Source: an uncultured Neglectibacter sp.
GTDB taxonomy: Bacteria; Bacillota; Clostridia; Oscillospirales; Acutalibacteraceae
Length of the DNA: 64,000 nt
Reading direction: 5' to 3'
Assembly (NCBI GenBank): GCA_937958185.1
Contig: CALFFN010000021.1
Span: forward strand, 1 to 64,000
Positions within the stretch are counted from its first letter, which is position 1; every line of letters begins with the position of its first letter. This document shows, in pieces, positions 1-9,474 of the stretch. The position numbers were made by a program, and so were the translations under genes. Under the pieces are notes generated by a model. It saw only the letters and a list, made by a program, of their open reading frames with translations. It was not told where the DNA came from and did not search any database.

Positions 1-155
1 TCCAGACCGTCACCGCCATCAGCGAAGCCGACCTGAAAGAATTGGAGGAGGCTCCGGGCATGACGAAGCCTGCCGCCTTGTGTGTGTATCGGTATTTCCA
101 TGAGGATTTTGCCGAAAATCAGGAAAATTCAGGAGAAATTGCGCCGAACAGTTGA
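1..155 (+). CDS. uvrC: UvrC excinuclease subunit C, C-terminal end (partial)
   Basis: The reading frame is open from base 3 to the TGA at 153-155 and gives about 50 residues. The peptide contains a helix-hairpin-helix signature (SEADLKELEEAPGMTKPAA followed by VYRYFH), typical of the DNA-binding C-terminus of UvrC, which makes the dual incision in nucleotide excision repair with UvrA and UvrB. The rest of the gene lies before the window. A polar tail of about 15 residues (ENQENSGEIAPNS) follows the motif. Other HhH proteins could end similarly, but the APGM..AA..VY.YFH pattern fits UvrC best. Confidence 0.7.
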   Translation, partial: QTVTAISEADLKELEEAPGMTKPAALCVYRYFHEDFAENQENSGEIAPNS

Positions 156-555
156 CAGATTGCCGGAAAGATGGGATAATGTTCGCAAGCGATCATCCAG
201 AAGAAAGGCTGAGGTGTGAAACACCTCTCTTTTCTCGCAAGTTCGAAAAGCACCGCCTTTCTTCCAAGTGGCTTTCAGGATAATGATTGTAAGCAATCAT
301 CTTAGCCGTTAGATATTAGTTGTTAGTCGTTAGATGTTAGATGTTTAGAAAGGGCAAAAAGCTGCGGTCGGGTGATTTTCCTGTGGTTTGTACAGAGAGG
401 CTTCACGAGTGCCCACGGTGCAACCGCGGTCGGGTCGCAAGGTTATTTCCTGTACAGAGAGGGTTCGCGAGTAAAAAGAGGTTTCTCGATTGCCGCACAG
501 TTGCGGTCGGGTCGCAAGGTTATTTCCTGCACAGAGAGGTTTCACGAGTAAAAAT
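156..555. repeat. Repeat-rich leader before rsmD, three degenerate units
   Basis: This 400-bp stretch has no convincing gene. At 301-347 it holds GTTAGAT/TTAG-type short repeats. From 364 it holds three related units, each starting GCGGTCGGG (364, 426 and 503) and each containing CAGAGAGG followed by TTCACGAG or TTCGCGAG. Units 2 and 3 share GCGGTCGGGTCG and the following CAAGGTTATTTCCTG almost exactly. The third unit runs directly into the rsmD start and supplies its only purine-rich stretch (GAGAGG). The same core, GCGGTCGGGTCG, recurs at 43225-43236. Confidence 0.6.
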
Positions 556-1101
556 ATGAGGATCATTACGGGAACGAAACGGGGAAAAAAGCTGATCGCT
601 CTGGAAGGAATGCAGGTGCGCCCTACTACCGACCGGGTAAAGGAAGCGCTGTTCGACATCGTGCAGTTTTCCGTGGAGGGCAGCAGGTTTTTAGACCTTT
701 TTGCCGGTTCTGGTCAGATCGGGCTGGAGGCGCTTAGCCGCGGCGCGGCGGAAGCCGTGTTCGTGGACGTGCTGCGGGATTCTATCAGGGTGGTGGAAAA
801 GAATGTGACCGCCACCGGGTTTTCCGACAGGGCAAAGGTGGTGCAGGCGGACTTTGCTGCCTTTCTCAGCAGGGAGCGCGGCGTTTTCGACATCGCTTTT
901 CTTGACCCGCCCTATGAAACCGGGCTGCTGCAGCAGGCGCTGCCGCTGACAGCGGAGCATATGTCGCCGGAGGGCGTCATCTTCTGCGAGCACCCCCTCC
1001 GGGAAGAACTGCCCGATACGGCGGGCGGGTTTTCTAAAAGCAGGGAGTACCGTTATGGAAAGATCCTTCTCACGGCGTACCGCAGGGAGCGTACCGCGTA
1101 G
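556..1101 (+). CDS. rsmD: 16S rRNA (guanine966-N2)-methyltransferase RsmD
   Basis: The 181-residue protein begins MRIITGTKRGKKL. It has the SAM-binding motif LDLFAGSGQIGLEALSRGA near residues 47-65 and the DPPY amino-methyltransferase motif in FLDPPYE, both standard for RsmD, which methylates G966 of 16S rRNA. Length matches the family (about 180-190). The start at 556 is chosen because the family begins at MRIITG; an upstream in-frame ATG at 490 would add 22 residues encoded by repeat DNA. It is followed by coaD, a common Firmicutes pairing. The ribosome-binding site is poor: GAGAGG lies about 16 bases upstream, inside the repeat. Confidence 0.93.
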   Translation: MRIITGTKRGKKLIALEGMQVRPTTDRVKEALFDIVQFSVEGSRFLDLFAGSGQIGLEALSRGAAEAVFVDVLRDSIRVVEKNVTATGFSDRAKVVQADFAAFLSRERGVFDIAFLDPPYETGLLQQALPLTAEHMSPEGVIFCEHPLREELPDTAGGFSKSREYRYGKILLTAYRRERTA

Positions 1102-1137
1102 CGCCGGGAGCAAATTTGCCGGAAAGGGAGAACCAGT

Positions 1138-1635
1138 ATGAGGATCGCAGTGTGTCCGGGCAGCTTTGACCCTGTCACCTTGGGACATCTGGATATCATC
1201 AGCCGTGCCTGCCGCATTTTTGACAAGGTCATTGTGGCTGTGCCGGTGAACCCCAGTAAGACGGCAAGCTTCTCTGTGGAGGAGCGCATGGAGCTGCTGC
1301 GCATTGTGTGTGAGGAAGAACATCTCGACAATGTGGAGATCGACCGGGTCACAGGGCTTTTGGCGGACTATGCCAGGGAAAAAGGCGCTATGACCATTAT
1401 CAAGGGGCTTCGAGCCATGTCGGACTTTGAGTACGAGTTCCAGCAGGCTCTGACCAATAAAAAGCTGAATCCGGAGCTGGAAACCATGTTTATGGCGACC
1501 AGCGCGGAGAATATGTTCTTGAGCTCCAGCATGGTGAAGCAGGTAGCGGGTTTCGGCGGGGATATTTCCCATTTTGTGCCGTCCTGTATCCTGCAAACCA
1601 TCAAAGACCGACTCTGTGTCCACAGAGAATTTTAA
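1138..1635 (+). CDS. coaD: Phosphopantetheine adenylyltransferase CoaD
   Basis: The 165-residue protein has the nucleotidyltransferase signature GSFDPVTLGHLDI with the T/HxGH motif at its N-terminus, and the C-terminal stretch with SSSMVKQVAGFGGDISHFVP. CoaD transfers AMP from ATP to 4'-phosphopantetheine, the penultimate step of coenzyme A synthesis. It lies 36 bp after rsmD and is probably cotranscribed. AAAGGGAGAA precedes the ATG at a proper distance. Length and motifs are normal for the bacterial family. Confidence 0.96.
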   Translation: MRIAVCPGSFDPVTLGHLDIISRACRIFDKVIVAVPVNPSKTASFSVEERMELLRIVCEEEHLDNVEIDRVTGLLADYAREKGAMTIIKGLRAMSDFEYEFQQALTNKKLNPELETMFMATSAENMFLSSSMVKQVAGFGGDISHFVPSCILQTIKDRLCVHREF

Positions 1636-1712
1636 GATTCCCGCCTGTCAACAGGGGCGGAGCATCGCCGCGGCGAAGGGAAAATCGGCACGGCGAAAGA
1701 AAGGAACGGGTT

Positions 1713-2198
1713 TTGAGTATGAGCAATAATCAATCCACCATCGAAGACCTGATCGAGGAAATGTACGACGTGCTGGATAAGGGCTGGAAAATGCCTTTGT
1801 CCGCCGGAAAGGTGTTTGTCGATGGGGAAGAGGTCCGTCAGATATTGGACGAGATCAAGGAAGAGATCCCCACAGAGGTGCGCAAGGCAAAGGCTATCGT
1901 CGCGGACCGCACCCAGATTATCGAGGAAGCCCATCGGGAAGCCGATTCCATTCTGCGCGTTGCCCAGGAAAAGGCGGACGCTCTCATAGAGCAGGACGAG
2001 ATCGTGCGCCAGGCGCAGGTCAAGGCAAACGAGTTGTTGGCGCAGGCTCAGGCAAAGTTCAAGGAAATGCGGAAGGCAAGCAACGATTATGTGGAGGATC
2101 TGATGCGCAGAACAGATGAATCCCTGTCGGAAAGTCTCGCAGAACTGCGAAAAACCAGACAAAATATCAAAGCTTCTCAGAGAAATTCACAAATTTAA
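1713..2198 (+). CDS. Coiled-coil protein of unknown function downstream of coaD
   Basis: The protein has about 160 residues and is dominated by charged heptad-like sequence (AKAIVADRTQIIEEAHREAD, then VRQAQVKANELLAQAQAKF), predicting a long coiled coil from about residue 45 to 150. It has no membrane segment or signal peptide. Proteins of this look are often found behind coaD in Clostridia and are loosely annotated as ATPase-like or DivIVA-like. I infer a structural or cell-cycle role, but no function can be read from the sequence. The start may be the TTG at 1713 (8 bases from AAGGA) or the ATG at 1719. A strong terminator follows. Confidence 0.75.
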   Translation: MSMSNNQSTIEDLIEEMYDVLDKGWKMPLSAGKVFVDGEEVRQILDEIKEEIPTEVRKAKAIVADRTQIIEEAHREADSILRVAQEKADALIEQDEIVRQAQVKANELLAQAQAKFKEMRKASNDYVEDLMRRTDESLSESLAELRKTRQNIKASQRNSQI

Positions 2199-2245
2199 TT
2201 CATAATTTTTGTTGAATCCTCACAAACCAAAAACAAACAGATGTT

Positions 2246-2278
2246 TTCCCCACACAAGATATTGTGTGGGGAATTTTT
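2246..2278 (+). terminator. Intrinsic terminator after the rsmD-coaD operon
   Basis: A perfect 12-bp stem (TTCCCCACACAA / TTGTGTGGGGAA) with a GATA loop is followed by TTTTTG. It closes the rsmD-coaD-coiled-coil unit and isolates it from the mraZ promoter. Confidence 0.92.
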
Positions 2279-2349
2279 GTTCCCTTTGAAGTAGTAGCGA
2301 ACATAGATTCTGCCTGGCTTTTCCGCCCATTCCCCAAAGTATTTTTCGG

Positions 2350-2378
2350 TTGCTTTTCCCCGGGGGGTGGGCTATAAT
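2350..2378 (+). promoter_or_regulatory. Sigma-A promoter of the mraZ division operon
   Basis: TTGCTT (2350-2355) and TATAAT (2373-2378) are 17 bp apart. The predicted start near 2385 falls exactly where the MraZ boxes begin. Confidence 0.8.
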
Positions 2379-2387
2379 AATGCTGTC

Positions 2388-2434
2388 AAGTGGTGGAAAG
2401 TGGGTAAAAGTTCCACATAGTGGTTAAAAAGTGG
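2388..2434 (+). promoter_or_regulatory. MraZ operator: direct repeats AAGTGG at 10-bp spacing
   Basis: AAGTGG occurs at 2388, 2398 and 2429, TAGTGG at 2418, and a degenerate copy (AAGTTC) at 2408, giving a helical 10-10-10-11 bp phasing on one DNA face. MraZ in other bacteria binds three or four short GTG(G)-containing direct repeats at this spacing and represses its own operon. The position just after the promoter fits autorepression. Confidence 0.75.
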
Positions 2435-2518
2435 TGGAAACGGACTGGTAAGACGCCCGGTTCCCCCAAAAGTGACCTTCCGCCGGTTGAACTCTATTCG
2501 GAAAAGGACAAGCGCTTT

Positions 2519-2938
2519 ATGTTGATGGGTGAATATCAACATAATATGGACTTAAAAGGGCGCGTGACCGTGCCCTCAAAGTTCCGGGAAGACCTTGGTG
2601 ACAGGTTCTATGTCAGCAGGGGCTTAGACGGTTGCCTTTTCGTGTTTTCCGCTCAGCAGTGGGAGCGCATGATGGAGAAGATCGCCGCCATGCCGCTGGT
2701 ACAGGGCAAAAGCATTCAGCGGTACTTTTTCTCCGGCGCTGCCGAGGTAGAGCCGGACAAGCAGGGACGTATCCTCATTCCCCAGAGCCTGCGGGAGCAT
2801 GCCGCGCTGGAAAAAGACGTGACCGTGATCGGCGCAGCCACCAGGGCGGAAATATGGGATACCGCCCGTTGGAACGAGTACAACGCCCAGCAGACGGAGG
2901 AGGATGTGGAAGCCTCCATGAATTTCCTGGAGTTCTAA
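2519..2938 (+). CDS. mraZ: Transcriptional regulator MraZ
   Basis: The 139-residue protein begins MLMGEYQHNMDLKGRVTVPS and has two SpoVT/AbrB-like halves; the second starts at AEVEPDKQGRILIPQSLREH. MraZ is the DNA-binding regulator of the dcw (division and cell wall) cluster. The start at 2519 has AAGGA about 10 bases upstream and matches the family length. A longer frame from GTG 2420 is rejected because it would translate the operator. It is followed two bases later by rsmH. Confidence 0.95.
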   Translation: MLMGEYQHNMDLKGRVTVPSKFREDLGDRFYVSRGLDGCLFVFSAQQWERMMEKIAAMPLVQGKSIQRYFFSGAAEVEPDKQGRILIPQSLREHAALEKDVTVIGAATRAEIWDTARWNEYNAQQTEEDVEASMNFLEF

Positions 2939-2940
2939 GC

Positions 2941-3876
<936 letters not shown>

Positions 3877-3884
3877 GATGGTTT

Positions 3885-3947
3885 TCCGGGGAAGCGAGCT
3901 TCGGCGGGCAGCCGAAGCAGCCGGGTAGCGCCGGACGCTTCCCCGGA
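3885..3947 (+). promoter_or_regulatory. Large intercistronic hairpin between rsmH and ftsL
   Basis: A perfect 12-bp outer stem (TCCGGGGAAGCG at 3885-3896, CGCTTCCCCGGA at 3936-3947) encloses an inner hairpin with 8-bp arms (GCTTCGGC / GCCGAAGC, 3898-3918). No U-tract follows, so it is more likely an RNA processing or stability element than a terminator. Confidence 0.6.
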
Positions 3948-3990
3948 GAACAGACCAAAATAGATCACAGGAAAGAAAGGGGAACTCTCT

Positions 3991-4509
3991 ATGGCAAGCC
4001 GTGCGGAAGCTTACGATTTTTCTTTGTTCGAGCCTCGATATGACAATACGGTGCCTGCCAGGGAGCCTCGGCGGGAGCAGCCGGTAAAAGCGCCCAATGT
4101 GGTGGAGCTTCCCAAAAAGGAACTGGAAAAAAACGCGAAACCCAAGCGCCACCCTCTCCGGGCGGCAATGATGGTCCTGAGCTTTTCCGCTTTTATGGTG
4201 ATCGCCGTCGCCATGGTGTACAGCCAGGAACAGCTCGCCATGCTGACGGAGCAGATCAATTCCGCCACACAGGAGCTGGCGGAAAGCCAGAGTTTAGAAG
4301 TGCAGCTCAACATGCGGGCTGCCCGGAAAATGAATGATTCCGAGGTGGAAAAATACGCCGCCGATGAGCTGGGACTCAGCAAGATATCCAGCCGTCAGAT
4401 CAGCTATATCAACGTTGCCCAGCAGGACAAGGGAAAGGTCATGCAGAATATCGAGGGCGGCTCGATTCTCGACAGGCTTTTGTCCGCTATCCGCAGCTGG
4501 TTCGCGTGA
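3991..4509 (+). CDS. ftsL: FtsL-like cell division protein
   Basis: The 172-residue protein has a cytoplasmic N-terminal part of about 55 residues, one membrane segment (AAMMVLSFSAFMVIAVAMVY, about residues 58-77) and an extracellular coiled-coil region (QEQLAMLTEQINSATQELAE). This is the topology of FtsL, the bitopic divisome protein that works with FtsB/DivIC and FtsQ/DivIB. Sequence conservation in FtsL is always weak, so the call rests mainly on topology and position between rsmH and the PBP gene. The N-terminal tail is longer than in E. coli. Confidence 0.82.
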   Translation: MASRAEAYDFSLFEPRYDNTVPAREPRREQPVKAPNVVELPKKELEKNAKPKRHPLRAAMMVLSFSAFMVIAVAMVYSQEQLAMLTEQINSATQELAESQSLEVQLNMRAARKMNDSEVEKYAADELGLSKISSRQISYINVAQQDKGKVMQNIEGGSILDRLLSAIRSWFA

Positions 4510-4530
4510 ATACAAAAGGGAAACCACGAT

Positions 4531-4560
4531 CCGCCTTTCCGGGTGGAGGCGGTTTTTCTT
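4531..4560 (+). terminator. Intrinsic terminator inside the mra operon, between ftsL and the PBP gene
   Basis: The stem CCGCCT (4531-4536) / AGGCGG (4547-4552) is followed by TTTTTCTTT. It would reduce transcription into the PBP and downstream genes unless read through. The stem is short (6 bp), so termination is probably partial. Confidence 0.65.
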
Positions 4561-4664
4561 TGATTTTACAGGGTTCTTTTCCTGCGGCTTTCCCGCATAT
4601 AAATACCAGAAACTTGGACCGCGCCCGTGCTGCGCGGAGACCTTTCACAGATTAGGAGACGATC

Positions 4665-6938
4665 ATGGCAAAAGGCAATATGGAAAAAATGACAAAGCGT
4701 ACCAAATGGCTGACGGGGCTGATGATCTTCGTGGGCTTTGGCTTTGTTTTGGTCAATTTGTTCCGCTGGCAGATCGTCCGGGGAGAGGAGCTCAGCGCCC
4801 GCGCCATCGACCAGAGCCTGCAAAGCACCTCTGTCCCCGCCATGCGCGGCACGATCTACGACGCCACCGGCACGAAAATCTTGGCGCAGAGCGCCAGTGT
4901 GTGGACGGTCGTGCTGGAACCCAACTATTTGAAGGACGACGAACAGCTTCGGCGCACAGTGTCCTCCGGGCTGGCGCGTATTTTGGAAATGGACGAAAAT
5001 GAAATTTACGAGAAAACGGGGGAAAGCTCCTATTTTTCCTATCTGAAATGGCGCATTGAAACCAATGTCCGGGACGAGATCAACGAATTTCTGGAGCAGA
5101 ATGAAATCGAAAACGGCGTCCGCATGATCCCCGATTATAAGCGCTACTACCCCTACGGTACGGTAGCTTCCAACATTCTGGGCTTTACCGGGTCGGATTC
5201 CCAGGGCTTGGAGGGCTTGGAGCGCTACTACGACCAGGAGCTCCGCGGCACGGCGGGCAGACTGGTAGCGGCGAAGAACGCGCTGGGCACGGATATGCCC
5301 TTTGAATACGAGCAGTACAACGGCGCCCAGGACGGCAACAATCTGGTGCTTACCATTGACGAGACCGTGCAGAGCATTCTGGAAAAGTATCTGGCGGAGG
5401 GCGTGGAAAAGTACAAGATCAAAAACGGCGCGGTCGCCATCATGATGGACGTGAACACCGGCGGTATCATCGGGCTTGCCGTCAACCCGAATTATGACCC
5501 CAACGAGCCCTTCACCATTCAGGACGAAAATATCCTCAAGGAGATCGAGGCTCTGCCGGAGGAGAAGCGGGAGGAAGCCACCACCGCGGCCTGGTACAAG
5601 CAATGGCGGAACAAGGCGGTCAGCGACACCTACTATCCCGGCTCCGTGTTCAAAATGTGTACCGGCGCCATGGGTCTGGAAGAAGGCGTCATCACGGAGG
5701 ACAGCGAATTTACCTGCACCGGCAATATGCTGGTGGAGGGCGTAAAGGACGGTATCAGCTGCTGGAAGCATGGCGGTCACGGTTCTGAGACCTTCCGGGA
5801 GGGTCTGTACAATTCCTGCAACCCGTGGTTCATTCATCTGGGCGACCTGCTGGGCGCGGAGACCTTCTGCAAATACCGGGAAGCCTTTGGCTTCACGGAG
5901 CAGACGGGGATCGACCTGCCCGGCGAATCCGGCAGCCTGTACCACAGCGTGGAGGATATGGGACCTGCCGAGCTTGCCACGGAAGCTTTCGGGCAGAACT
6001 TCAGTATCACCCCCGTGCAGATGATCACAGCCTGCGCGGCAGTGGCAAACGGCGGCTATCTGGTAAAGCCCCATGTGGTGGACCGCATTGTGGACAGCGA
6101 GGGCAATATCGTCAAGACAGCGGACACCGGCTACCGGCGCCAGGTGATTTCCGAAAAGACTTCGGAATCCATCACCTCTATTTTGCAGTACAACGCGGCT
6201 TCCGGCACGGCGAACGGCGGCTATGTGGCAGGCTACCGTGTCTGCGGCAAGACGGGCACCTCGGAAAAGGTCGCGAAATACAACGAAGACCCCAGCGCCG
6301 GAATGCAGTATATCGCTTCCTACTGCGGATATGCCCCGGCGGAAGACCCCCAGTACGCGCTGCTGGTGTTCTTTGATGAGCCGGACGGCGCCGCGAACGG
6401 CGGGCTGACCGGCGGCAACGCCGTGGCAGGACCCATTTTCTCCAAGATCATGGGAGAGGTGCTGCCCTATCTGGGAATTGAAGCCGAATATACCGATGAG
6501 GAATATGACAATCTGGATTTGGTGTCTCCCACCGTTACCGGGCTCAGCCTGACGGAAGCCTACGCGCAGCTGGAGGACATGGGCTTGTCCTACAGCGTGA
6601 TCGGTTCCGAGGAAGACGGGGACGCCGTGGTCACCCAGCAGATCCCCGAAAGCGGTTCTCCCGTGCCCAAGGGCGGCAAGGTGGTGCTGTACACCAAGGA
6701 TTACAGCGAATCCGACACCCTGGTGGAGGTCCCGAATTTCCGGGATATGGATTTGGCGAACGCCAGCTATATGGCAGGCGTCAGCCAGCTGCAGATCAGC
6801 GTTTCCGGCGTTGCCTCAGATTCCGCCACCGTCAGCCTGCAGGATATCCCGGAGGGGACAATGGTGAAGCAGGGGACTGTGATCTCCCTGACCTTCCTGG
6901 ATAATGTTCGTACGGATACCTTTGTCCATCTTGAATAA
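4665..6938 (+). CDS. SpoVD/FtsI-type class B penicillin-binding protein with PASTA domains
   Basis: The 757-residue protein has an N-terminal membrane anchor (about residues 15-33), a PBP dimerisation domain (about 50-250) and a transpeptidase domain. The catalytic motifs are S-V-F-K at S327, S-C-N at 384-386 and K-T-G at 529-531. Two C-terminal PASTA-like repeats follow, about 618-680 and 690-750. It cross-links septal or spore-cortex peptidoglycan together with a SEDS glycosyltransferase (the FtsW/SpoVE homologue at 8158). SpoVD and PBP2/FtsI cannot be separated by sequence alone; the PASTA tail favours the SpoVD-like group. GGAG precedes the ATG. Confidence 0.93.
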   Translation: MAKGNMEKMTKRTKWLTGLMIFVGFGFVLVNLFRWQIVRGEELSARAIDQSLQSTSVPAMRGTIYDATGTKILAQSASVWTVVLEPNYLKDDEQLRRTVSSGLARILEMDENEIYEKTGESSYFSYLKWRIETNVRDEINEFLEQNEIENGVRMIPDYKRYYPYGTVASNILGFTGSDSQGLEGLERYYDQELRGTAGRLVAAKNALGTDMPFEYEQYNGAQDGNNLVLTIDETVQSILEKYLAEGVEKYKIKNGAVAIMMDVNTGGIIGLAVNPNYDPNEPFTIQDENILKEIEALPEEKREEATTAAWYKQWRNKAVSDTYYPGSVFKMCTGAMGLEEGVITEDSEFTCTGNMLVEGVKDGISCWKHGGHGSETFREGLYNSCNPWFIHLGDLLGAETFCKYREAFGFTEQTGIDLPGESGSLYHSVEDMGPAELATEAFGQNFSITPVQMITACAAVANGGYLVKPHVVDRIVDSEGNIVKTADTGYRRQVISEKTSESITSILQYNAASGTANGGYVAGYRVCGKTGTSEKVAKYNEDPSAGMQYIASYCGYAPAEDPQYALLVFFDEPDGAANGGLTGGNAVAGPIFSKIMGEVLPYLGIEAEYTDEEYDNLDLVSPTVTGLSLTEAYAQLEDMGLSYSVIGSEEDGDAVVTQQIPESGSPVPKGGKVVLYTKDYSESDTLVEVPNFRDMDLANASYMAGVSQLQISVSGVASDSATVSLQDIPEGTMVKQGTVISLTFLDNVRTDTFVHLE

Positions 6939-6986
6939 AGAAAATTTTCAGATTGTGGAACGATAAAAGGAGAAGAGGGGTTCAGC

Positions 6987-7988
6987 ATGAACAGCAACAT
7001 TCTGTACATTGGCGTATCAATAGCGGCGTTTGGTATCACAGCGCTGCTGGGAAAGTGGATGATCCCGTTTCTGCACAGGCTTCATTTTGGGCAGACCATT
7101 CGGGAGATAGGTCCCAGCTGGCATAAGGAAAAGCAGGGCACCCCAACCATGGGCGGCTTGATGTTCATTCTCGGCATTGTCATAGCGGTGTGCGCGGGAA
7201 TCCCTCTGTTCTATACCTTTGGCGCTTCTGAGACCACGCTGATGATGGTAAAGGTTTTTGCGGGTTTGGGTATGGCAGTGGCGTTTGGCGCCATCGGCTT
7301 TATTGACGACTACATCGGTGTGGTGAAAAAGCGGAATCTGGGTCTGACCGAACGGCAGAAGCTGATCTTGCAGTTCCTCGTCGCCGCAGCCTATCTTGGC
7401 TCCCTTGCGCTGGCAGGCGGCAATACCGTGACCACCATTCCCTTTGTGGGCAGGATCGACCTGGGCTTTGGTTACTATATCTTAGCAGCTGTTTTGATCG
7501 TGGGGCTTGTGAACGCGGTAAACTTTACCGACGGTATCGACGGGCTGAACTCCACCGTGTCCTTTTTTGTGTTCCTTGCGCTGGGGCTGTGCGCGGGGAT
7601 CCGCTCCATGACCGGGCTTTCCGCCATGGGCATGGCTTCCGCCGGCGCCTGTATCGGCTTCCTTGTCTGGAATTTCCACCCCGCCAAGGTGTTTATGGGG
7701 GATACGGGCTCGCTGTTTTTAGGCGGCATGGTAGCGGCGCTGGCGTTCGGTATTGATATGCCCATTTTGCTGCTGCCCATGGGGATCGTGTATTGGCTGG
7801 AGATCCTTTCCGTGGTGCTGCAGGTCACTTATTTCAAAGCGACCCACGGCAAGCGCCTGTTCAAAATGTCGCCGATCCACCACCACTTTGAAATGTGTGG
7901 GTGGAGCGAAGTGAAGATATGCACCGTGTTCGGTCTCATCACCCTGCTGGGCGGCGCGCTGGGCGTTGCCTGCGTGATGTTTGGCTGA
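6987..7988 (+). CDS. mraY: Phospho-N-acetylmuramoyl-pentapeptide transferase MraY
   Basis: The 333-residue polytopic membrane protein has the MraY signatures KQGTPTMGGLMF (about residues 47-58), NAVNFTDGIDGL (about 173-184) and the HHHFE motif near residue 295. It transfers phospho-MurNAc-pentapeptide from UDP to undecaprenyl phosphate, making lipid I. It starts behind AAAGGAG with 14 bases spacing. murE and murF, often found next to it, are not here. Confidence 0.97.
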   Translation: MNSNILYIGVSIAAFGITALLGKWMIPFLHRLHFGQTIREIGPSWHKEKQGTPTMGGLMFILGIVIAVCAGIPLFYTFGASETTLMMVKVFAGLGMAVAFGAIGFIDDYIGVVKKRNLGLTERQKLILQFLVAAAYLGSLALAGGNTVTTIPFVGRIDLGFGYYILAAVLIVGLVNAVNFTDGIDGLNSTVSFFVFLALGLCAGIRSMTGLSAMGMASAGACIGFLVWNFHPAKVFMGDTGSLFLGGMVAALAFGIDMPILLLPMGIVYWLEILSVVLQVTYFKATHGKRLFKMSPIHHHFEMCGWSEVKICTVFGLITLLGGALGVACVMFG

Positions 7989-8157
7989 TAAGACCCGCCC
8001 TCACGGGAATTTTTCAAATTTTTGCACCAGGGAAGCTTAGGGAATGCGAACAAGCCGGACGGGAAGAGTTTTCCCGTTCCGGTATTTCCTGTCTCATAAC
8101 CGAATACTTTTCGAGCAGACTATCTTTATGATTTTTAGAAAGAAAAGGGGGAATCAA

Positions 8158-9435
8158 ATGGCTTCCATCGGAAAAACCGCAGGAAAAGTAACGGGCGGCG
8201 CCGCCAGAGGGCTGCGCAGGCTGCCCCAGTATACCCCGCCGGAGGACGAGCGGAACCAGCCGAAGCCCACCCGGGAGGAGCGCCGTCAGCGCAGGGCGAA
8301 AAAGTACAGCCTGTTTTCCCTGGGTATGGGTCTTGATATGCCCCTGTTCATTTTCATCATGGTGCTGCTGGCGATAGGGCTTGTCATGCTGTTCTCCGCA
8401 AGCTATGCCTACAGCTACTATAACGAAGGTGGGAACAGCTATTATTATATCCAGCGGCAGGGAATGTTTGCCGTTGTGGGCGTGATCGCCATGCTGGCGA
8501 TCTCCACCTTCGACTATCACCGCTTCCACCGCATTGCGCCGCTGCTTTACGGCATTTCCGTTCTGCTGCTCATCATGGTGCTGGCGTTTAAGGGCACGGC
8601 TCTTGCCCCTATGGAGGGCGACGCCAACCGCTGGCTCAAGCTGGGCATTCGGTTCCAGCCGTCGGAGGTCGCCAAGTTCGCCGTCATCACCCTGTGCGCC
8701 CATTATATCTCCCAGCATATTGACGAGATGGGCACCTTCCGCCACGGCGTCGCGCCGTTCTTATTGATGATCGGTCTGCCGGCGGCGCTCATCTATCTGG
8801 AGAACCACCTTTCCGCCACCATCATCATTTTCCTGCTGGGCGGGATACTGATGTTCCTGGGCGGCACCAAGTTCCGCTATTTTGGCGCTGTTATCATTCT
8901 GGCAGTGGCGGCGCTGGGGATCCTGGTGGTATCCTCCGGCGGTTATCAGCTGGATCGCATTTATGGCTGGCTGGACCCCTTCAATCCCCCGGAGGGGATC
9001 GACACATGGCAGACCCGGCAGTCGCTGTACGCCATCGGCTCCGGCGGATTGCTGGGGGTAGGGCTGGGGCAGTCCCGCCAGAAGTACCTGTATCTGCCGG
9101 AGCCCCAGAACGATTTCATTTTCGCCATCGTCTGCGAGGAGCTGGGCATGGTGGGGGCGCTGGTGGTCATTATCCTGTTTAGCCTGCTGATCTGGCGGGG
9201 AATGTACGTGTCCCTTCACGCCAAGGACAAATTCGGAATGCTGCTGGGGCTGGGCATCACGTTCCAGGTCGGCATTCAGGCGGTGCTGAACATCTGCGTG
9301 GTGACAAACACCCTGCCCAATACGGGCATCAGCCTGCCCTTCTTCAGCTATGGGGGCACGGCGCTGCTGATGCTGTTGGGCGAAATGGGCGTGCTGCTGA
9401 ATATTTCCCGCAGCGCTTCCGTGGAGAAGACATAA
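8158..9435 (+). CDS. ftsW: FtsW/SpoVE-type SEDS peptidoglycan glycosyltransferase
   Basis: The 425-residue protein has a basic cytoplasmic tail of about 55 residues, then roughly ten membrane segments. It shows the SEDS motifs NRWLKLG, FQPSEVAKFAVI, NDFIFAIVCEELGM and LPFFSYGGTALL. SEDS proteins polymerise lipid II at the septum or spore cortex with a cognate class B PBP. The start at 8158 is chosen because AAAAGGGG lies 8 bases before it; ATGs at 8044 and 8128 lack such a site. murD, commonly next to ftsW, is absent. FtsW versus SpoVE cannot be decided from sequence alone. Confidence 0.93.
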   Translation: MASIGKTAGKVTGGAARGLRRLPQYTPPEDERNQPKPTREERRQRRAKKYSLFSLGMGLDMPLFIFIMVLLAIGLVMLFSASYAYSYYNEGGNSYYYIQRQGMFAVVGVIAMLAISTFDYHRFHRIAPLLYGISVLLLIMVLAFKGTALAPMEGDANRWLKLGIRFQPSEVAKFAVITLCAHYISQHIDEMGTFRHGVAPFLLMIGLPAALIYLENHLSATIIIFLLGGILMFLGGTKFRYFGAVIILAVAALGILVVSSGGYQLDRIYGWLDPFNPPEGIDTWQTRQSLYAIGSGGLLGVGLGQSRQKYLYLPEPQNDFIFAIVCEELGMVGALVVIILFSLLIWRGMYVSLHAKDKFGMLLGLGITFQVGIQAVLNICVVTNTLPNTGISLPFFSYGGTALLMLLGEMGVLLNISRSASVEKT

Positions 9436-9474
9436 GCCCCCCAGGGGTTATTTTGAAAGAATAAGGTGATGGTC

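Noticed and set aside
2420..2518. Upstream GTG start for mraZ
   Set aside because: It would translate the end of the MraZ operator and add 33 residues absent from the family. ATG 2519 fits length and has a ribosome-binding site.
3885..3947. Terminator after rsmH
   Set aside because: The stem is strong, but no T-run follows, so it is reported as a structured intercistronic element only.
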